This document shows positions 1 through 6,452 of a stretch of 6,756 bases of DNA, piece after piece. The notes under the pieces are model-generated. The model searched no databases. It worked only from the letters and a program-made list of their open reading frames with translations, and was not told the origin of the DNA. Location: contig CALDBJ010000109.1 in assembly GCA_937937835.1 (NCBI GenBank), positions 1-6,756 on the forward strand, written 5' to 3'. The position numbers and the translations under genes are program-made. The DNA comes from an uncultured Collinsella sp. GTDB lineage: Bacteria; Actinomycetota; Coriobacteriia; Coriobacteriales; Coriobacteriaceae. The number at the start of each line of letters is the position of its first letter. Within the stretch, counting starts at the first letter, position 1.

Positions 1-169
1 CCGCACATGTGCGGATGAATGTGGGAGGTGTTCGGATGAAGTCGATAATCAAGGTGCTGAAAGAGCTGCTTTTATTGCGTCTCTTTCTTTGGTTTTGGGT
101 ATATTTGTTCTTGTTGAATTGTTCTTGCGACTGGGTGCGTTTGCGACCCGGAACGCTTTTGTTTTGTAG
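1..169 (+). CDS. 3' end of an unidentified protein with hydrophobic C-terminus (partial)
   Basis: A reading frame is open from the left edge (first whole codon at position 2) to a TAG at 167-169 and encodes the last 55 residues of a protein. What is visible is a short polar stretch with three cysteines (CADECGRC), an acidic patch (SDEVD), then about 30 mostly hydrophobic residues (AAFIASLSLVLGIFVLVELF) that could form one membrane helix, and a short tail ending NAFVL. Codons are rich in T-ending and TTG triplets, as in the 5' half of fmt, and the stop lies 36 bases before the fmt start, which fits an upstream operon partner. In other bacteria def or priA often precede fmt, but neither normally ends in a membrane helix, so I do not assign a function. 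A competing frame (36-200) overlaps it; see the rejected items. Confidence 0.5.
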   Translation, partial: RTCADECGRCSDEVDNQGAERAAFIASLSLVLGIFVLVELFLRLGAFATRNAFVL

Positions 170-205
170 CCGTCTCGGCTCGTTATTGAGAGGAGACTAA
201 CTTTT

Positions 206-1126
206 ATGCGTATTGTGTTTATGGGTACGCCCGATTTTGCTGTGCCTTCTTTAACTTCGCTTGTTGCGGCTCGGAATGAGATTGCGCTTGTTATTACTCG
301 CCCTGATGCTGTTCGTGGGCGCGGTAAGAAGCTTGAGCCTTCTCCTGTTAAGGCCAAGGCGCTTGAGCTGGGGTTGCCGGTCGTTGAGGCCAATCGTATG
401 ACGCCTGAGGTTGTTGAGGCGCTTCAGGCTGCCCGGGCTGACATTTTCTGTGTGGCTGCCTATGGCTGCATTTTGCCCGATGAGGTGCTGCATATGGCGC
501 CGCTTGGTATTGTGAATGTTCATGCGTCCTTGCTGCCTCGTTGGCGGGGGGCTGCTCCTATTCAGCGTGCCATTCTTGCTGGTGATGAGGTTGCTGGCGT
601 TTCTATCATGCGCATCGGGCATGGCGTGGATACTGGTGCTTATTGTGCTCAGGCTTCCACGTCGGTTGCCGGTAAGCATGCTGAGGCACTGACTATGGAG
701 CTTGGCGAGCTGGGCGGCAAACTGCTTGCCGATACGCTTCCTTCCCTTGCCGACGGCACCGCCGTGTGGACCGAGCAGGATGAATCTCTCGTCACGCATG
801 CTGCCAAGATTTCCAAGCAGGAGATGCGTCTGGATCCGCACATGGCGGCGTTTGATTGCGTGCGTCATGTGCTTGCCTCGTCCGACACCGCTCCCGCTCG
901 TTGCGTGATTGCCGGCAAGTCGGTTCGCGTGCTCGATGCTGCGCCAGCTGATGTGTCGCTTGGCGAGGGTCAGGTTCTCATTAAGGCCAAGCGTGTTTAC
1001 CTTGGTCTTTCCGATGGTGCGGTTGAACTGCTCGAGGTTAAGCCCGATGGCAAGCGTGCCATGGCCGCTTCTGCTTGGGCTGCTGGGCTGCAAGGCGCCG
1101 ATCTTATCTGGGGTGTTTTGTCATGA
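206..1126 (+). CDS. fmt: Methionyl-tRNA formyltransferase
   Basis: Transfers a formyl group from 10-formyltetrahydrofolate to the amino group of initiator Met-tRNA in the cytoplasm, the step that makes fMet-tRNA for translation initiation. The 306-residue product matches the usual family length of about 310. It opens with the typical MRIVFMGTPDFAVPSL strand and carries the signature SLLPRWRGAAPIQ at 108-120. The expected catalytic residues are present at N104, H106 and D142 (in GVDTG), each offset by two from the E. coli positions 106, 108 and 144. The formyltransferase domain spans about 1-200 and the C-terminal OB-like tRNA-binding domain about 205-306, beginning near KISKQEMRLD. The start is supported by GAGAGGAGA at 188-196, nine bases before the ATG. 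The last four bases overlap the rsmB start as ATGA, so the two genes are almost certainly co-transcribed and translationally coupled. The 5' half uses many T-ending codons; the 3' half does so less. Confidence 0.96.
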   Translation: MRIVFMGTPDFAVPSLTSLVAARNEIALVITRPDAVRGRGKKLEPSPVKAKALELGLPVVEANRMTPEVVEALQAARADIFCVAAYGCILPDEVLHMAPLGIVNVHASLLPRWRGAAPIQRAILAGDEVAGVSIMRIGHGVDTGAYCAQASTSVAGKHAEALTMELGELGGKLLADTLPSLADGTAVWTEQDESLVTHAAKISKQEMRLDPHMAAFDCVRHVLASSDTAPARCVIAGKSVRVLDAAPADVSLGEGQVLIKAKRVYLGLSDGAVELLEVKPDGKRAMAASAWAAGLQGADLIWGVLS

Positions 1127-2523
1127 GCAAGCTTTCTCCCGCGCGCAAACTTGCGCTCGATGTGCTAATGGAGGCCGATCGCCGCGGCATGTATGCGCGT
1201 GACGTGCTGTCCTCTCGCGCATCGGCCAAGGCTATTGACCAGCGCGATTCCGCTTTTGCCGCTCGCTTGGCGCTGGGTGTCGCCGCCACGCAGGGTATTT
1301 TGGACGAGCTTCTCGATCAGTTTCTCGATAAGCCTAAAAAGGTTGCGCCGCGTGTTCGCATGGCGCTTCGTATCTCGGCCTTCGAGATGCTCTACCTTCA
1401 TACCCCAGGCCGCGTTGCCGTAAGTCAGGGTGTTGAGCTGGTGCGCAGCGGAGCTAAGTCCGCCGCTGGCTTGGCCAATGCTGTACTGCATAAGGTTGCG
1501 GACAATGTTGAGGACTTTGCTACTGCATCCGATGTGGATGAGTTTGAGCGACGCTTGGTACGTCTGTCGCGCCTGATGGGTCTGCCGCGTTGGCTGTGCG
1601 CTCGTATTATGGCATCGTTCGACACGCCTGAGGGTGCGCTTAACTTTGCTGGCAATCTGGCCCCCGCCCCGCTGGCCCTGCATGAGAACGCCTTTGCGAC
1701 CAAGGCCGACCCGTATATCTCGCAGCTCGTTGCGCCTGTCTTCCCGGGCTGCCATGCCCCGGTTGATGCCCAGGTTACCGTTGCTTCGGGTGTGTTTGAG
1801 CGTGCTGCCGCGGTGGCCTCGGACCTTAACGCCCAGCTCATTGCCACGGCAGCCACGCGCCCCGGAAGCTGCCTTGAGATTGGTGCCGGTCGTGGCACCA
1901 AGACCTATGTGATGATGTGCCAGGCCAAGCGTGCGGGCTATGAGCGTCAGCATACGGCGCTTGATCTTCATGACCGTAAGTGCGACCTGAATCTCGCGCG
2001 CCTTCACAAGGCGGGTATTCAGGGCGTTCGTACGGTTTCGGGTGATGCCTGCGAGCTTGATGAGGTGCTCACATCGTTTGATGCCATGCTTGGCGAGCCG
2101 GTTATGTTCGACACGGTTTTTATCGATGCGCCGTGCTCGGGCACCGGCACCATGCGCCGTCATCCTGAGATCCCGTGGCGCCTGACCGAAAGGGACGTGA
2201 CGGTTGATCTGCCCAAACTGCAGTTGACGATGCTCAAAGAGGCTGCTGCGCGCGTAACAGCCAGCGGCGAGCTGATCTATGCGACGTGCTCGGTCTTCGA
2301 TGAGGAGAACATGCAGGTGGTGGATGCTTTCCTGAACTCTCCCGAGGGTGCCGGCTTTAGCGTCGCACCGCTCTCCGAGGCGCAGATCCTGCAACTTCCC
2401 GAGTTCGAACAGGCTAAGAAGCTCGTCTCTGTACGCCAGAACGATCGAGGCCTCTTCCAAAGCGTGCCGGTAAACGCCGATTCCTACGACGGCCACTTCT
2501 GTGCCAGACTGGTCCACAAGTAA
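1123..2523 (+). CDS. rsmB: 16S rRNA (cytosine-5) methyltransferase RsmB (Fmu/Sun family)
   Basis: Predicted SAM-dependent methyltransferase that makes m5C in 16S rRNA (position 967 in E. coli numbering). The 466-residue product has an N-terminal NusB-like helical RNA-binding domain (about 1-130), a linker (about 140-215) and a C-terminal Rossmann methyltransferase domain (about 220-466). Motif IV is DAPCSG at 335-340 (C338) and motif VI is ATCS at 387-390; C389 is the expected catalytic cysteine, as in NOL1/NOP2/Sun enzymes. Motif I is unusual: EIGAGRGTKT at 252-261 replaces the family's typical C-A-x-P-G-G-K-T loop. I chose the ATG at 1123, which overlaps the fmt stop as ATGA, over an in-frame ATG at 1075 inside fmt. 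The 1123 start gives MSKLSPARKLALDVL, a normal RsmB N-terminus, and has a weak GGGG at 1110-1113 upstream. The substrate position is inferred from family membership and the fmt neighbourhood; a paralogous RNA m5C methyltransferase remains possible. Confidence 0.9.
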   Translation: MSKLSPARKLALDVLMEADRRGMYARDVLSSRASAKAIDQRDSAFAARLALGVAATQGILDELLDQFLDKPKKVAPRVRMALRISAFEMLYLHTPGRVAVSQGVELVRSGAKSAAGLANAVLHKVADNVEDFATASDVDEFERRLVRLSRLMGLPRWLCARIMASFDTPEGALNFAGNLAPAPLALHENAFATKADPYISQLVAPVFPGCHAPVDAQVTVASGVFERAAAVASDLNAQLIATAATRPGSCLEIGAGRGTKTYVMMCQAKRAGYERQHTALDLHDRKCDLNLARLHKAGIQGVRTVSGDACELDEVLTSFDAMLGEPVMFDTVFIDAPCSGTGTMRRHPEIPWRLTERDVTVDLPKLQLTMLKEAAARVTASGELIYATCSVFDEENMQVVDAFLNSPEGAGFSVAPLSEAQILQLPEFEQAKKLVSVRQNDRGLFQSVPVNADSYDGHFCARLVHK

Positions 2524-2529
2524 CGACTA

Positions 2530-2596
2530 AGTTGCGGTGAAATAGGGATTGAATAGCGGCTTCTACCCGCCAAACAGTCCTTATTTCACCGCAACT
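2530..2596. repeat. Long imperfect hairpin after rsmB, possible dispersed repeat element
   Basis: The arms are AGTTGCGGTGAAATA at 2530-2544 and its exact reverse complement at 2582-2596. The pairing continues inwards to 2551/2575 with only two G-U wobbles, giving a 22-base-pair stem. The 23-base loop holds a second small hairpin, GCGG at 2556-2559 with CCGC at 2567-2570. It begins six bases after the rsmB stop. No run of T follows either arm, so it is not a classical Rho-independent terminator by itself. The near symmetry, the length and the placement between convergent genes look like a short palindromic intergenic repeat, but repetition in the genome cannot be seen from one copy. It could also protect the rsmB mRNA 3' end. 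Confidence 0.6.
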
Positions 2597-2624
2597 CATA
2601 GAGCCACCTTTAGCGCAAAGAATT

Positions 2625-2654
2625 AGCCCCGCGATCGGTGTCGGTCGCGGGGCT
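2625..2654. terminator. GC-rich hairpin, probable bidirectional terminator between rsmB and fmdB
   Basis: AGCCCCGCGA at 2625-2634 pairs exactly with TCGCGGGGCT at 2645-2654, and two further pairs (one wobble) close the stem to a six-base loop. On the plus strand it is followed by GTTTGGTTCC. On the minus strand it starts ten bases after the fmdB stop and is followed by AATTCTTT. Both tails are T-containing but short, so termination is plausible in both directions, better supported by position than by the T-tract. Confidence 0.65.
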
Positions 2655-2663
2655 GTTTGGTTC

Positions 2664-2900
2664 CTAGTGGCTATGCGGGCAGTTGGCGCAGCAGCCGCTG
2701 GTGGCGTTGGTGCTGGAGCCGCCGCTTCGCTGGTCGGTGTTGTAGAAGCCGCTGCCCTCAAACTTGATGCCGCTGGCCGAGAACGTCTTGGATGCCGGGG
2801 CACCGCAGCTGGGGCATACGACCTCGGGCGTCTCGGACATGGGGTGCTCAACCTCAAACACGTTGCCACAGCTCGTGCACTTGTAATCGTAGCGCGCCAT
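2664..2900 (-). CDS. FmdB-family zinc-ribbon protein
   Basis: A 78-residue protein with an N-terminal zinc ribbon of the FmdB/CxxC_CXXC_SSSS type. The opening MARYDYKCTSCG supplies the first cysteine pair (C8, C11) and CPSC the second (C29, C32); these four should bind one zinc. The family-typical stretch FEGSGFYNTD follows at 47-56. The C-terminus is a Gly/Ser linker ending in GCCANCPHSH (69-78), three more cysteines and two histidines that could bind a second metal. FmdB was named as a putative regulator of formamidase, but the cellular role of most members is unknown, so regulator is only a label. The start is well supported by AAGGAAG about five bases upstream (minus strand, within 2905-2911). 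The gene lies 88 bases downstream of the glucanase gene on the same strand; the hairpin between them makes its independence uncertain. It converges on rsmB. Confidence 0.9.
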   Translation of the reverse strand: MARYDYKCTSCGNVFEVEHPMSETPEVVCPSCGAPASKTFSASGIKFEGSGFYNTDQRSGGSSTNATSGCCANCPHSH

Positions 2901-2922
2901 AATACTTCCTTTTCAGCACAAA

Positions 2923-2944
2923 GCGGGCAGATCGCTCTGCCCGC
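2923..2944 (-). terminator. Hairpin between the glucanase gene and fmdB, weak terminator candidate
   Basis: GCGGGCAG at 2923-2930 pairs perfectly with CTGCCCGC at 2937-2944 around a six-base loop. It lies about 45 bases past the stop of the minus-strand glucanase gene and about 13 bases before the fmdB ribosome-binding site. In the minus direction only three T follow, so it could be a leaky terminator, an mRNA-processing or stabilising stem, or a structure in the fmdB leader. No convincing fmdB promoter is visible in the 88-base gap, so read-through from upstream is possible. Confidence 0.4.
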
Positions 2945-2988
2945 AAAAATTCAAACAGCTGTAACTGTACCCTATATCGGGGGTTTTA

Positions 2989-5900
2989 TCACGCTTCGCC
3001 CCAGAATCTATGCGTGCTGCGCAGGAGCTTCGCAGTTTTCTCCTCGGCCGCGGCAATGTCGGCCTCCTGCGCCTGCCATGTCCAGTTGCCTGTGGCCACA
3101 CCCGGCACGTTCATACGTGCATCGTCGCCCAGCCCCAGTATGTCCTGCAGCGGCATCATAACGAGCGGAGCATCGCTTGCCAGGGCATCGCCCATGAACT
3201 CGCTTGCCAATGCAATGCCGCTCGGCTCGTCACCGCCAGCAAAGGTGCGCGTGCACCAGCCGGCAAGCGTCGAGGTGTCGTGCGTCGAGGTGTACAGGAT
3301 CTTGCCCGGTGTGGGATGAATTCCGCAGCGAACGTCGTAGTTGCTAAACTCCAGCACGTCCATGCCGGGGAAACCGCAGGTCGAAGCCATGGCGCGAACG
3401 CCAGGCGTCAGATAGCCTAGATCCTCGGCGATAAAGTTGAGCGGACCCAGCTCGTCGTAGGCGGTCTGGAACAGGTCTTTGCCCGGTCCCGCAAGCCAGC
3501 GGCCGCCGGCACAGGCCTCGCCGGCGGGGATGCTAAAGTAGCTGTGGAAACCCAGGAAGTGGTCCAGGCGCACGCGGTCGTAGAGCGAAAACGCACGACG
3601 CAGGCGATCCATCCACCAGCGATAGCCGTTCTCCTTCATGTAATCCCAGCGGAAGGTGGGGTTTCCCCACACTTGCCCCTCGGGCGCAAAGTTGTCGGGC
3701 GGCGCGCCCGAAATCTCAATCGCCTTGCCGGTGTCGGACAGCCAGAAGTTCTCGGGCTCGCTCCACGCGTCGGCCGAATCATCCGAAACATACATGGGGA
3801 TATCGCCGATGACCTCGATGCCCTTCTTGTGTGCATAGTTCATGAGCTCGCACCAGGCAAGGTCAAAGCGGTACTGCATGTACGCCTGCAGCTCGGCCTC
3901 GTCGTGGAAGCGCTTGTCATCGATCAGGTGCTCGTTGTAGCGCGCGACACCCGCCGGCCAATCGTGGCGCGACAGTCCCTCAAAGTGCTTCTTTACCGCC
4001 ATGTAGACGCAGTACTTCTCGAGCCAGTCGGCGTTGCGATGTTTAAACGCCGTGTACAGCGGGTCGGCATCCTCGCCGCCGCGGGTCTTCCAGGTGACGA
4101 AGTCGGCGGCCAGCTCCTCGTGGCTCTCGGGCAGCAGGTCGATATTGCCTGCAAAGGCCGAAGGACCGGCGTAGGGGGAGCGGAAGAAGTCCGTCGGGTT
4201 GACGGGAAGGACCTGCCAGTAGCGCATGCCCATGGCGGCCAGGTGGTCGATAAAACGACGCGTGGGCGCACCGATTGTGCCGGGCTTGCCGTCATCGGTC
4301 GGCACCGAGGTGATGTGGCATACGACGCCCGCGCCGTGGTCGAGCGGCTCCTGCAGGCGCTGCTCGGCATGGTGATAGATGATCGAAGAGCCAAGCGGGT
4401 ACAGGTCGAGCGTGACGGTACCGTTGTGGATTTCGCACTCGTGGCCGCTGATCACGTCGCTTGCGCATTCGCCGAGCGCCGGAATCGTCACACAGTGCGA
4501 ATTGCGCAGGCTGCGGTTGATGATAACCGTCGCGGCCTCGCCGTCTTTGCCCGTGCGGGTGTAGGCCAAGACGTCGTCGTTGAGTGCAAAGGCCTTGATC
4601 TCGCCATCGACCATAAACGGTAACGCGCGGCGAATGGCAGACGCGTTCTTAACAATGGCCAGCGTATCGAAGTCGTGGAGCTGGTCCTTGGTCGGCAGGG
4701 TGCGGCGGTTGCCCGGATCGGTGAGGCCCTCCAGGCCGTATTCATCGCCGTAATAAATCGAGGGCACACCCGGGAAGGTCATCTGCATGAGCGTCGCCAA
4801 CCAAAAGCGGCTCTTGGCCAGGCCCATGGAGTTATCGTCCAGGCGCCATTTGCTGCGCTCGCTCTCGGGCAGCTGCGACTCGTCGGGGCCACCGCCGAGT
4901 ACCGAGATAATGCGCGGGCGGTCGTGGCTCGAAAGCAGATTGAGCGCGCAGGACAATGCCTCACGCGGGTAGTTCTCGCGGAGGGTCTCGATGTCCTCGG
5001 CAGCCTGATAGGCGTTCTTGTAGCCCATCAAAAAACCGATGACCATGTCGCGGAAGGGGTAGTCCATAGCGGAGTCGAGCTCAGAGCCCTGCAGGTAGCG
5101 GCGCAGGTGGCCATAGCTGATCTTGTTGGAGGCGTCTTCCCAGACCTCGCCGAGCAGCAGCGCGTCGGGCTTCTCGGCGAGCACGGCCTTTTTGATTTCG
5201 GCAAGGAAGTCGTCGGAAAGCTCGTCGGCCACGTCCAGGCGCCAACCATGGGCACCGGCGCGCAGCCATTTGCGGATCACGCCGTCCTTGCCCAGGAGCC
5301 GCCCGCGCACCAGTTCGGAGCTCTCGTTGATGGCGGGCATGTTGCCCACGCCCCACCAGCAGTCATACGAACCGTCTTCATGGAAGTAAAACGCATCGCG
5401 CCACGGCGAGTCCTCGTTCTGCCAAGCACCGACGCCGGGAAAATTGCCGTAGCGGTTAAAGTAGATCGAATCGTCGCCCGTGTGGTTGAAGACGCCGTCC
5501 AGGATGATAGAAATGCCGAGCTTCTCGGCCGCCTTGCACAGCTCCGTAAAGTCCTGCTCGGTGCCCAGAATCGGGTCGATCTTGGTATAGTCGGCCGTGT
5601 CGTAGCGGTGGTTGCTCGCGGCCTCAAAGATCGGGTTGAGGTAGATGGCCGTAAAGCCCAGCTCGGCAATGCGGGGCAGGTCATTCTGGATACCCTTGAG
5701 CGAGCCGCCGTAAAAATCCCAGGTCTTGATGGAGCCGTCTTCGGCACGCTCGTACTCGGGCGGTTCGTTCCAGTCCTCGACCATGCGGCGCTGGATTCCT
5801 TTGCGCGGTTTTTCAACTTCGGCAAGCGTGCGTTCGCGCCAGTTTTCGTCGCGGGCATAGCGATCGGGGAAGATCTGGTAGACCATGCCGCGCTCGTACC

Positions 5901-6285
5901 ACTCGGGACGCACTTCGCGGTGCTTGTAAACGGTGATCTGGAAGGACGGAACCTCGGCGTAGTCGTAGGTTACGCCCTCGCCGCCGGTGCGGCCCTGCGG
6001 CGCGCCCAGGCGAACCTCGGGCTGGCCCTCGATGTTGCAGATAAAGCTGTACCAAATAAGACAGGGCTCGGTGCACTCAAGCTCTACGGTAAATATGCCG
6101 TCGCCCTCGTGCGTCATGGGATACAGAGACTCACCGATTTCATCGACCCAGGTACGCAGGGTAAGCGTTGCCTGGTTGGGGTCGGCATCCTCCAAAATCA
6201 CCGATAGCGAAACGGAAGTTCCAGTGGTCACAGCGCCAAACGGAGTACGAAACTGCGGCAGACGGCTGTTGTGAATCAATCTCAT
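2989..6285 (-). CDS. Bifunctional GH13 alpha-glucan hydrolase / GH77 4-alpha-glucanotransferase fusion
   Basis: One uninterrupted 1098-residue protein with two complete glucan-acting enzymes. Residues 1-120 form a beta-rich N-terminal domain like the one preceding neopullulanase/cyclomaltodextrinase-type enzymes (FGAV at 16-19). The GH13 barrel covers about 130-555: VYQIFPDRYAR (135-145), region I DGVFNH (263-268), region II GWRLD with nucleophile D351, region III LLGEVW with acid/base E380, and region IV SSHD with D455. A short beta domain follows (about 560-640). The GH77 (MalQ) module runs from about 648 to 1098: HITSVP, YWQVLPVNP, SPYAGPSAFAGN, GDIPMYV, GAPPDNFAPEGQVWGNP, nucleophile D908 in RLDHFLGF, acid/base E954 in AEDLG, and D1003 in HDTSTLAGW. 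No signal peptide is seen, so a cytoplasmic role in glycogen or maltodextrin breakdown is inferred: GH13 hydrolysing or debranching, GH77 disproportionating maltodextrins. The GH13 specificity (alpha-1,4 or alpha-1,6) cannot be read from sequence. The ATG at 6285 has only a weak GGA before it. Confidence 0.93.
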   Translation of the reverse strand: MRLIHNSRLPQFRTPFGAVTTGTSVSLSVILEDADPNQATLTLRTWVDEIGESLYPMTHEGDGIFTVELECTEPCLIWYSFICNIEGQPEVRLGAPQGRTGGEGVTYDYAEVPSFQITVYKHREVRPEWYERGMVYQIFPDRYARDENWRERTLAEVEKPRKGIQRRMVEDWNEPPEYERAEDGSIKTWDFYGGSLKGIQNDLPRIAELGFTAIYLNPIFEAASNHRYDTADYTKIDPILGTEQDFTELCKAAEKLGISIILDGVFNHTGDDSIYFNRYGNFPGVGAWQNEDSPWRDAFYFHEDGSYDCWWGVGNMPAINESSELVRGRLLGKDGVIRKWLRAGAHGWRLDVADELSDDFLAEIKKAVLAEKPDALLLGEVWEDASNKISYGHLRRYLQGSELDSAMDYPFRDMVIGFLMGYKNAYQAAEDIETLRENYPREALSCALNLLSSHDRPRIISVLGGGPDESQLPESERSKWRLDDNSMGLAKSRFWLATLMQMTFPGVPSIYYGDEYGLEGLTDPGNRRTLPTKDQLHDFDTLAIVKNASAIRRALPFMVDGEIKAFALNDDVLAYTRTGKDGEAATVIINRSLRNSHCVTIPALGECASDVISGHECEIHNGTVTLDLYPLGSSIIYHHAEQRLQEPLDHGAGVVCHITSVPTDDGKPGTIGAPTRRFIDHLAAMGMRYWQVLPVNPTDFFRSPYAGPSAFAGNIDLLPESHEELAADFVTWKTRGGEDADPLYTAFKHRNADWLEKYCVYMAVKKHFEGLSRHDWPAGVARYNEHLIDDKRFHDEAELQAYMQYRFDLAWCELMNYAHKKGIEVIGDIPMYVSDDSADAWSEPENFWLSDTGKAIEISGAPPDNFAPEGQVWGNPTFRWDYMKENGYRWWMDRLRRAFSLYDRVRLDHFLGFHSYFSIPAGEACAGGRWLAGPGKDLFQTAYDELGPLNFIAEDLGYLTPGVRAMASTCGFPGMDVLEFSNYDVRCGIHPTPGKILYTSTHDTSTLAGWCTRTFAGGDEPSGIALASEFMGDALASDAPLVMMPLQDILGLGDDARMNVPGVATGNWTWQAQEADIAAAEEKTAKLLRSTHRFWGEA

Positions 6286-6308
6286 AATACGGTCCAGTTC
6301 AATAGAAT

Positions 6309-6326
6309 CACGGCCTGCGGGCCATG
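6309..6326 (-). other. Small hairpin in the predicted 5' leader of the glucanase gene
   Basis: Read on the minus strand, CATGGCC and GGCCGTG pair around the loop CGCA, giving seven pairs including one U-G. It lies about 24 bases before the ATG. An ATG inside it opens only a five-codon frame (MARRP, then stop) without a visible ribosome-binding site, so I treat the element as structure rather than as a leader peptide. It could affect access to the weak ribosome-binding site. Confidence 0.3.
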
Positions 6327-6346
6327 GGCTTTACGCACAGGATGTA

Positions 6347-6374
6347 AGTATATCTGTTGTACACAGGCTGTATA
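6347..6374 (-). promoter_or_regulatory. Candidate sigma-A type promoter of the glucanase gene
   Basis: On the minus strand the -35-like hexamer TATACA (6369-6374) and the -10 hexamer TATACT (6347-6352, five of six consensus bases) are 16 bases apart. Transcription would start near 6340, giving a leader of about 55 bases. The -35 element matches consensus at four of six positions, so activator help would be expected. The direct and inverted repeats immediately upstream make regulation plausible. Confidence 0.45.
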
Positions 6375-6381
6375 AACAACA
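6355..6381. promoter_or_regulatory. Operator-like inverted repeat over the glucanase -35 region
   Basis: TGTTGT at 6355-6360 and ACAACA at 6376-6381 are exact reverse complements separated by 15 bases. The element encloses the -35-like hexamer and the promoter spacer. A protein bound here would be placed to block RNA polymerase. The arms are short, so chance is possible in this AT-richer region. Confidence 0.3.
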
Positions 6382-6382
6382 T

Positions 6383-6403
6383 CCGTTTACCATCGGCGAA
6401 CGG
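6383..6403. promoter_or_regulatory. Second operator-like inverted repeat upstream of the glucanase promoter
   Basis: CCGTT at 6383-6387 pairs with AACGG at 6399-6403, and inner CC (6390-6391) with GG (6395-6396), so seven of ten half-site positions match in a 21-base element. It begins two bases beyond the repeat over the -35 and overlaps one copy of the direct repeat CGTTTACCATC. Confidence 0.3.
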
Positions 6404-6429
6404 TTGTCCTAGAAAATCGTTTTACCATC
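6384..6429. repeat. Direct repeat CGTT(T)TACCATC upstream of the glucanase promoter
   Basis: CGTTTACCATC at 6384-6394 recurs as CGTTTTACCATC at 6418-6429, about 34 bases away, which is near three helical turns. A weaker relative, CGGTTTACTAC, lies at 6493-6503. Repeated same-orientation boxes upstream of a weak -35 are typical of activator binding sites, but which regulator would bind is not visible. Confidence 0.35.
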
Positions 6430-6433
6430 CAAA

Positions 6434-6452
6434 TTTTCGCGGTATTCGAAAA
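6434..6452. promoter_or_regulatory. Inverted repeat TTTTCG/CGAAAA in the control region
   Basis: TTTTCG at 6434-6439 and CGAAAA at 6447-6452 are exact reverse complements around CGGTATT. The form, a short palindrome with a 19-base span, resembles regulator half-sites. No specific family is claimed. Confidence 0.25.

Noticed and set aside
1..14. Perfect 14-base palindrome CCGCACATGTGCGG at the left edge
   Set aside because: It lies inside the open frame of the partial gene and is cut by the window edge; a single short palindrome is not enough for a functional claim.
36..200. Possible 54-codon membrane peptide starting MKSIIKVLKELLLL
   Set aside because: It has a good ribosome-binding site, but it overlaps the frame ending at 169, uses TTA, ATA and AGA codons rarely seen in the neighbours, and its end runs through the fmt ribosome-binding site. 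Kept only as a finding.
251..1093. Long minus-strand open frame opposite fmt
   Set aside because: It is antisense to a gene with all Fmt signatures and its translation has no recognisable domain; a shadow of the coding strand.
1165..2517. Long minus-strand open frame opposite rsmB (450 codons)
   Set aside because: Antisense to rsmB, arginine-rich without known motifs; long antisense frames are expected in GC-rich coding DNA.
4675..6207. 510-codon plus-strand frame opposite the GH13 part
   Set aside because: It is the mirror of a gene with complete catalytic motifs, and the Val/Ala/Gly-rich product has no recognisable domain.
6308..6325. Five-codon leader peptide MARRP upstream of the glucanase gene
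   Set aside because: No ribosome-binding site precedes it and it lacks the repeated regulatory codons of attenuator peptides.
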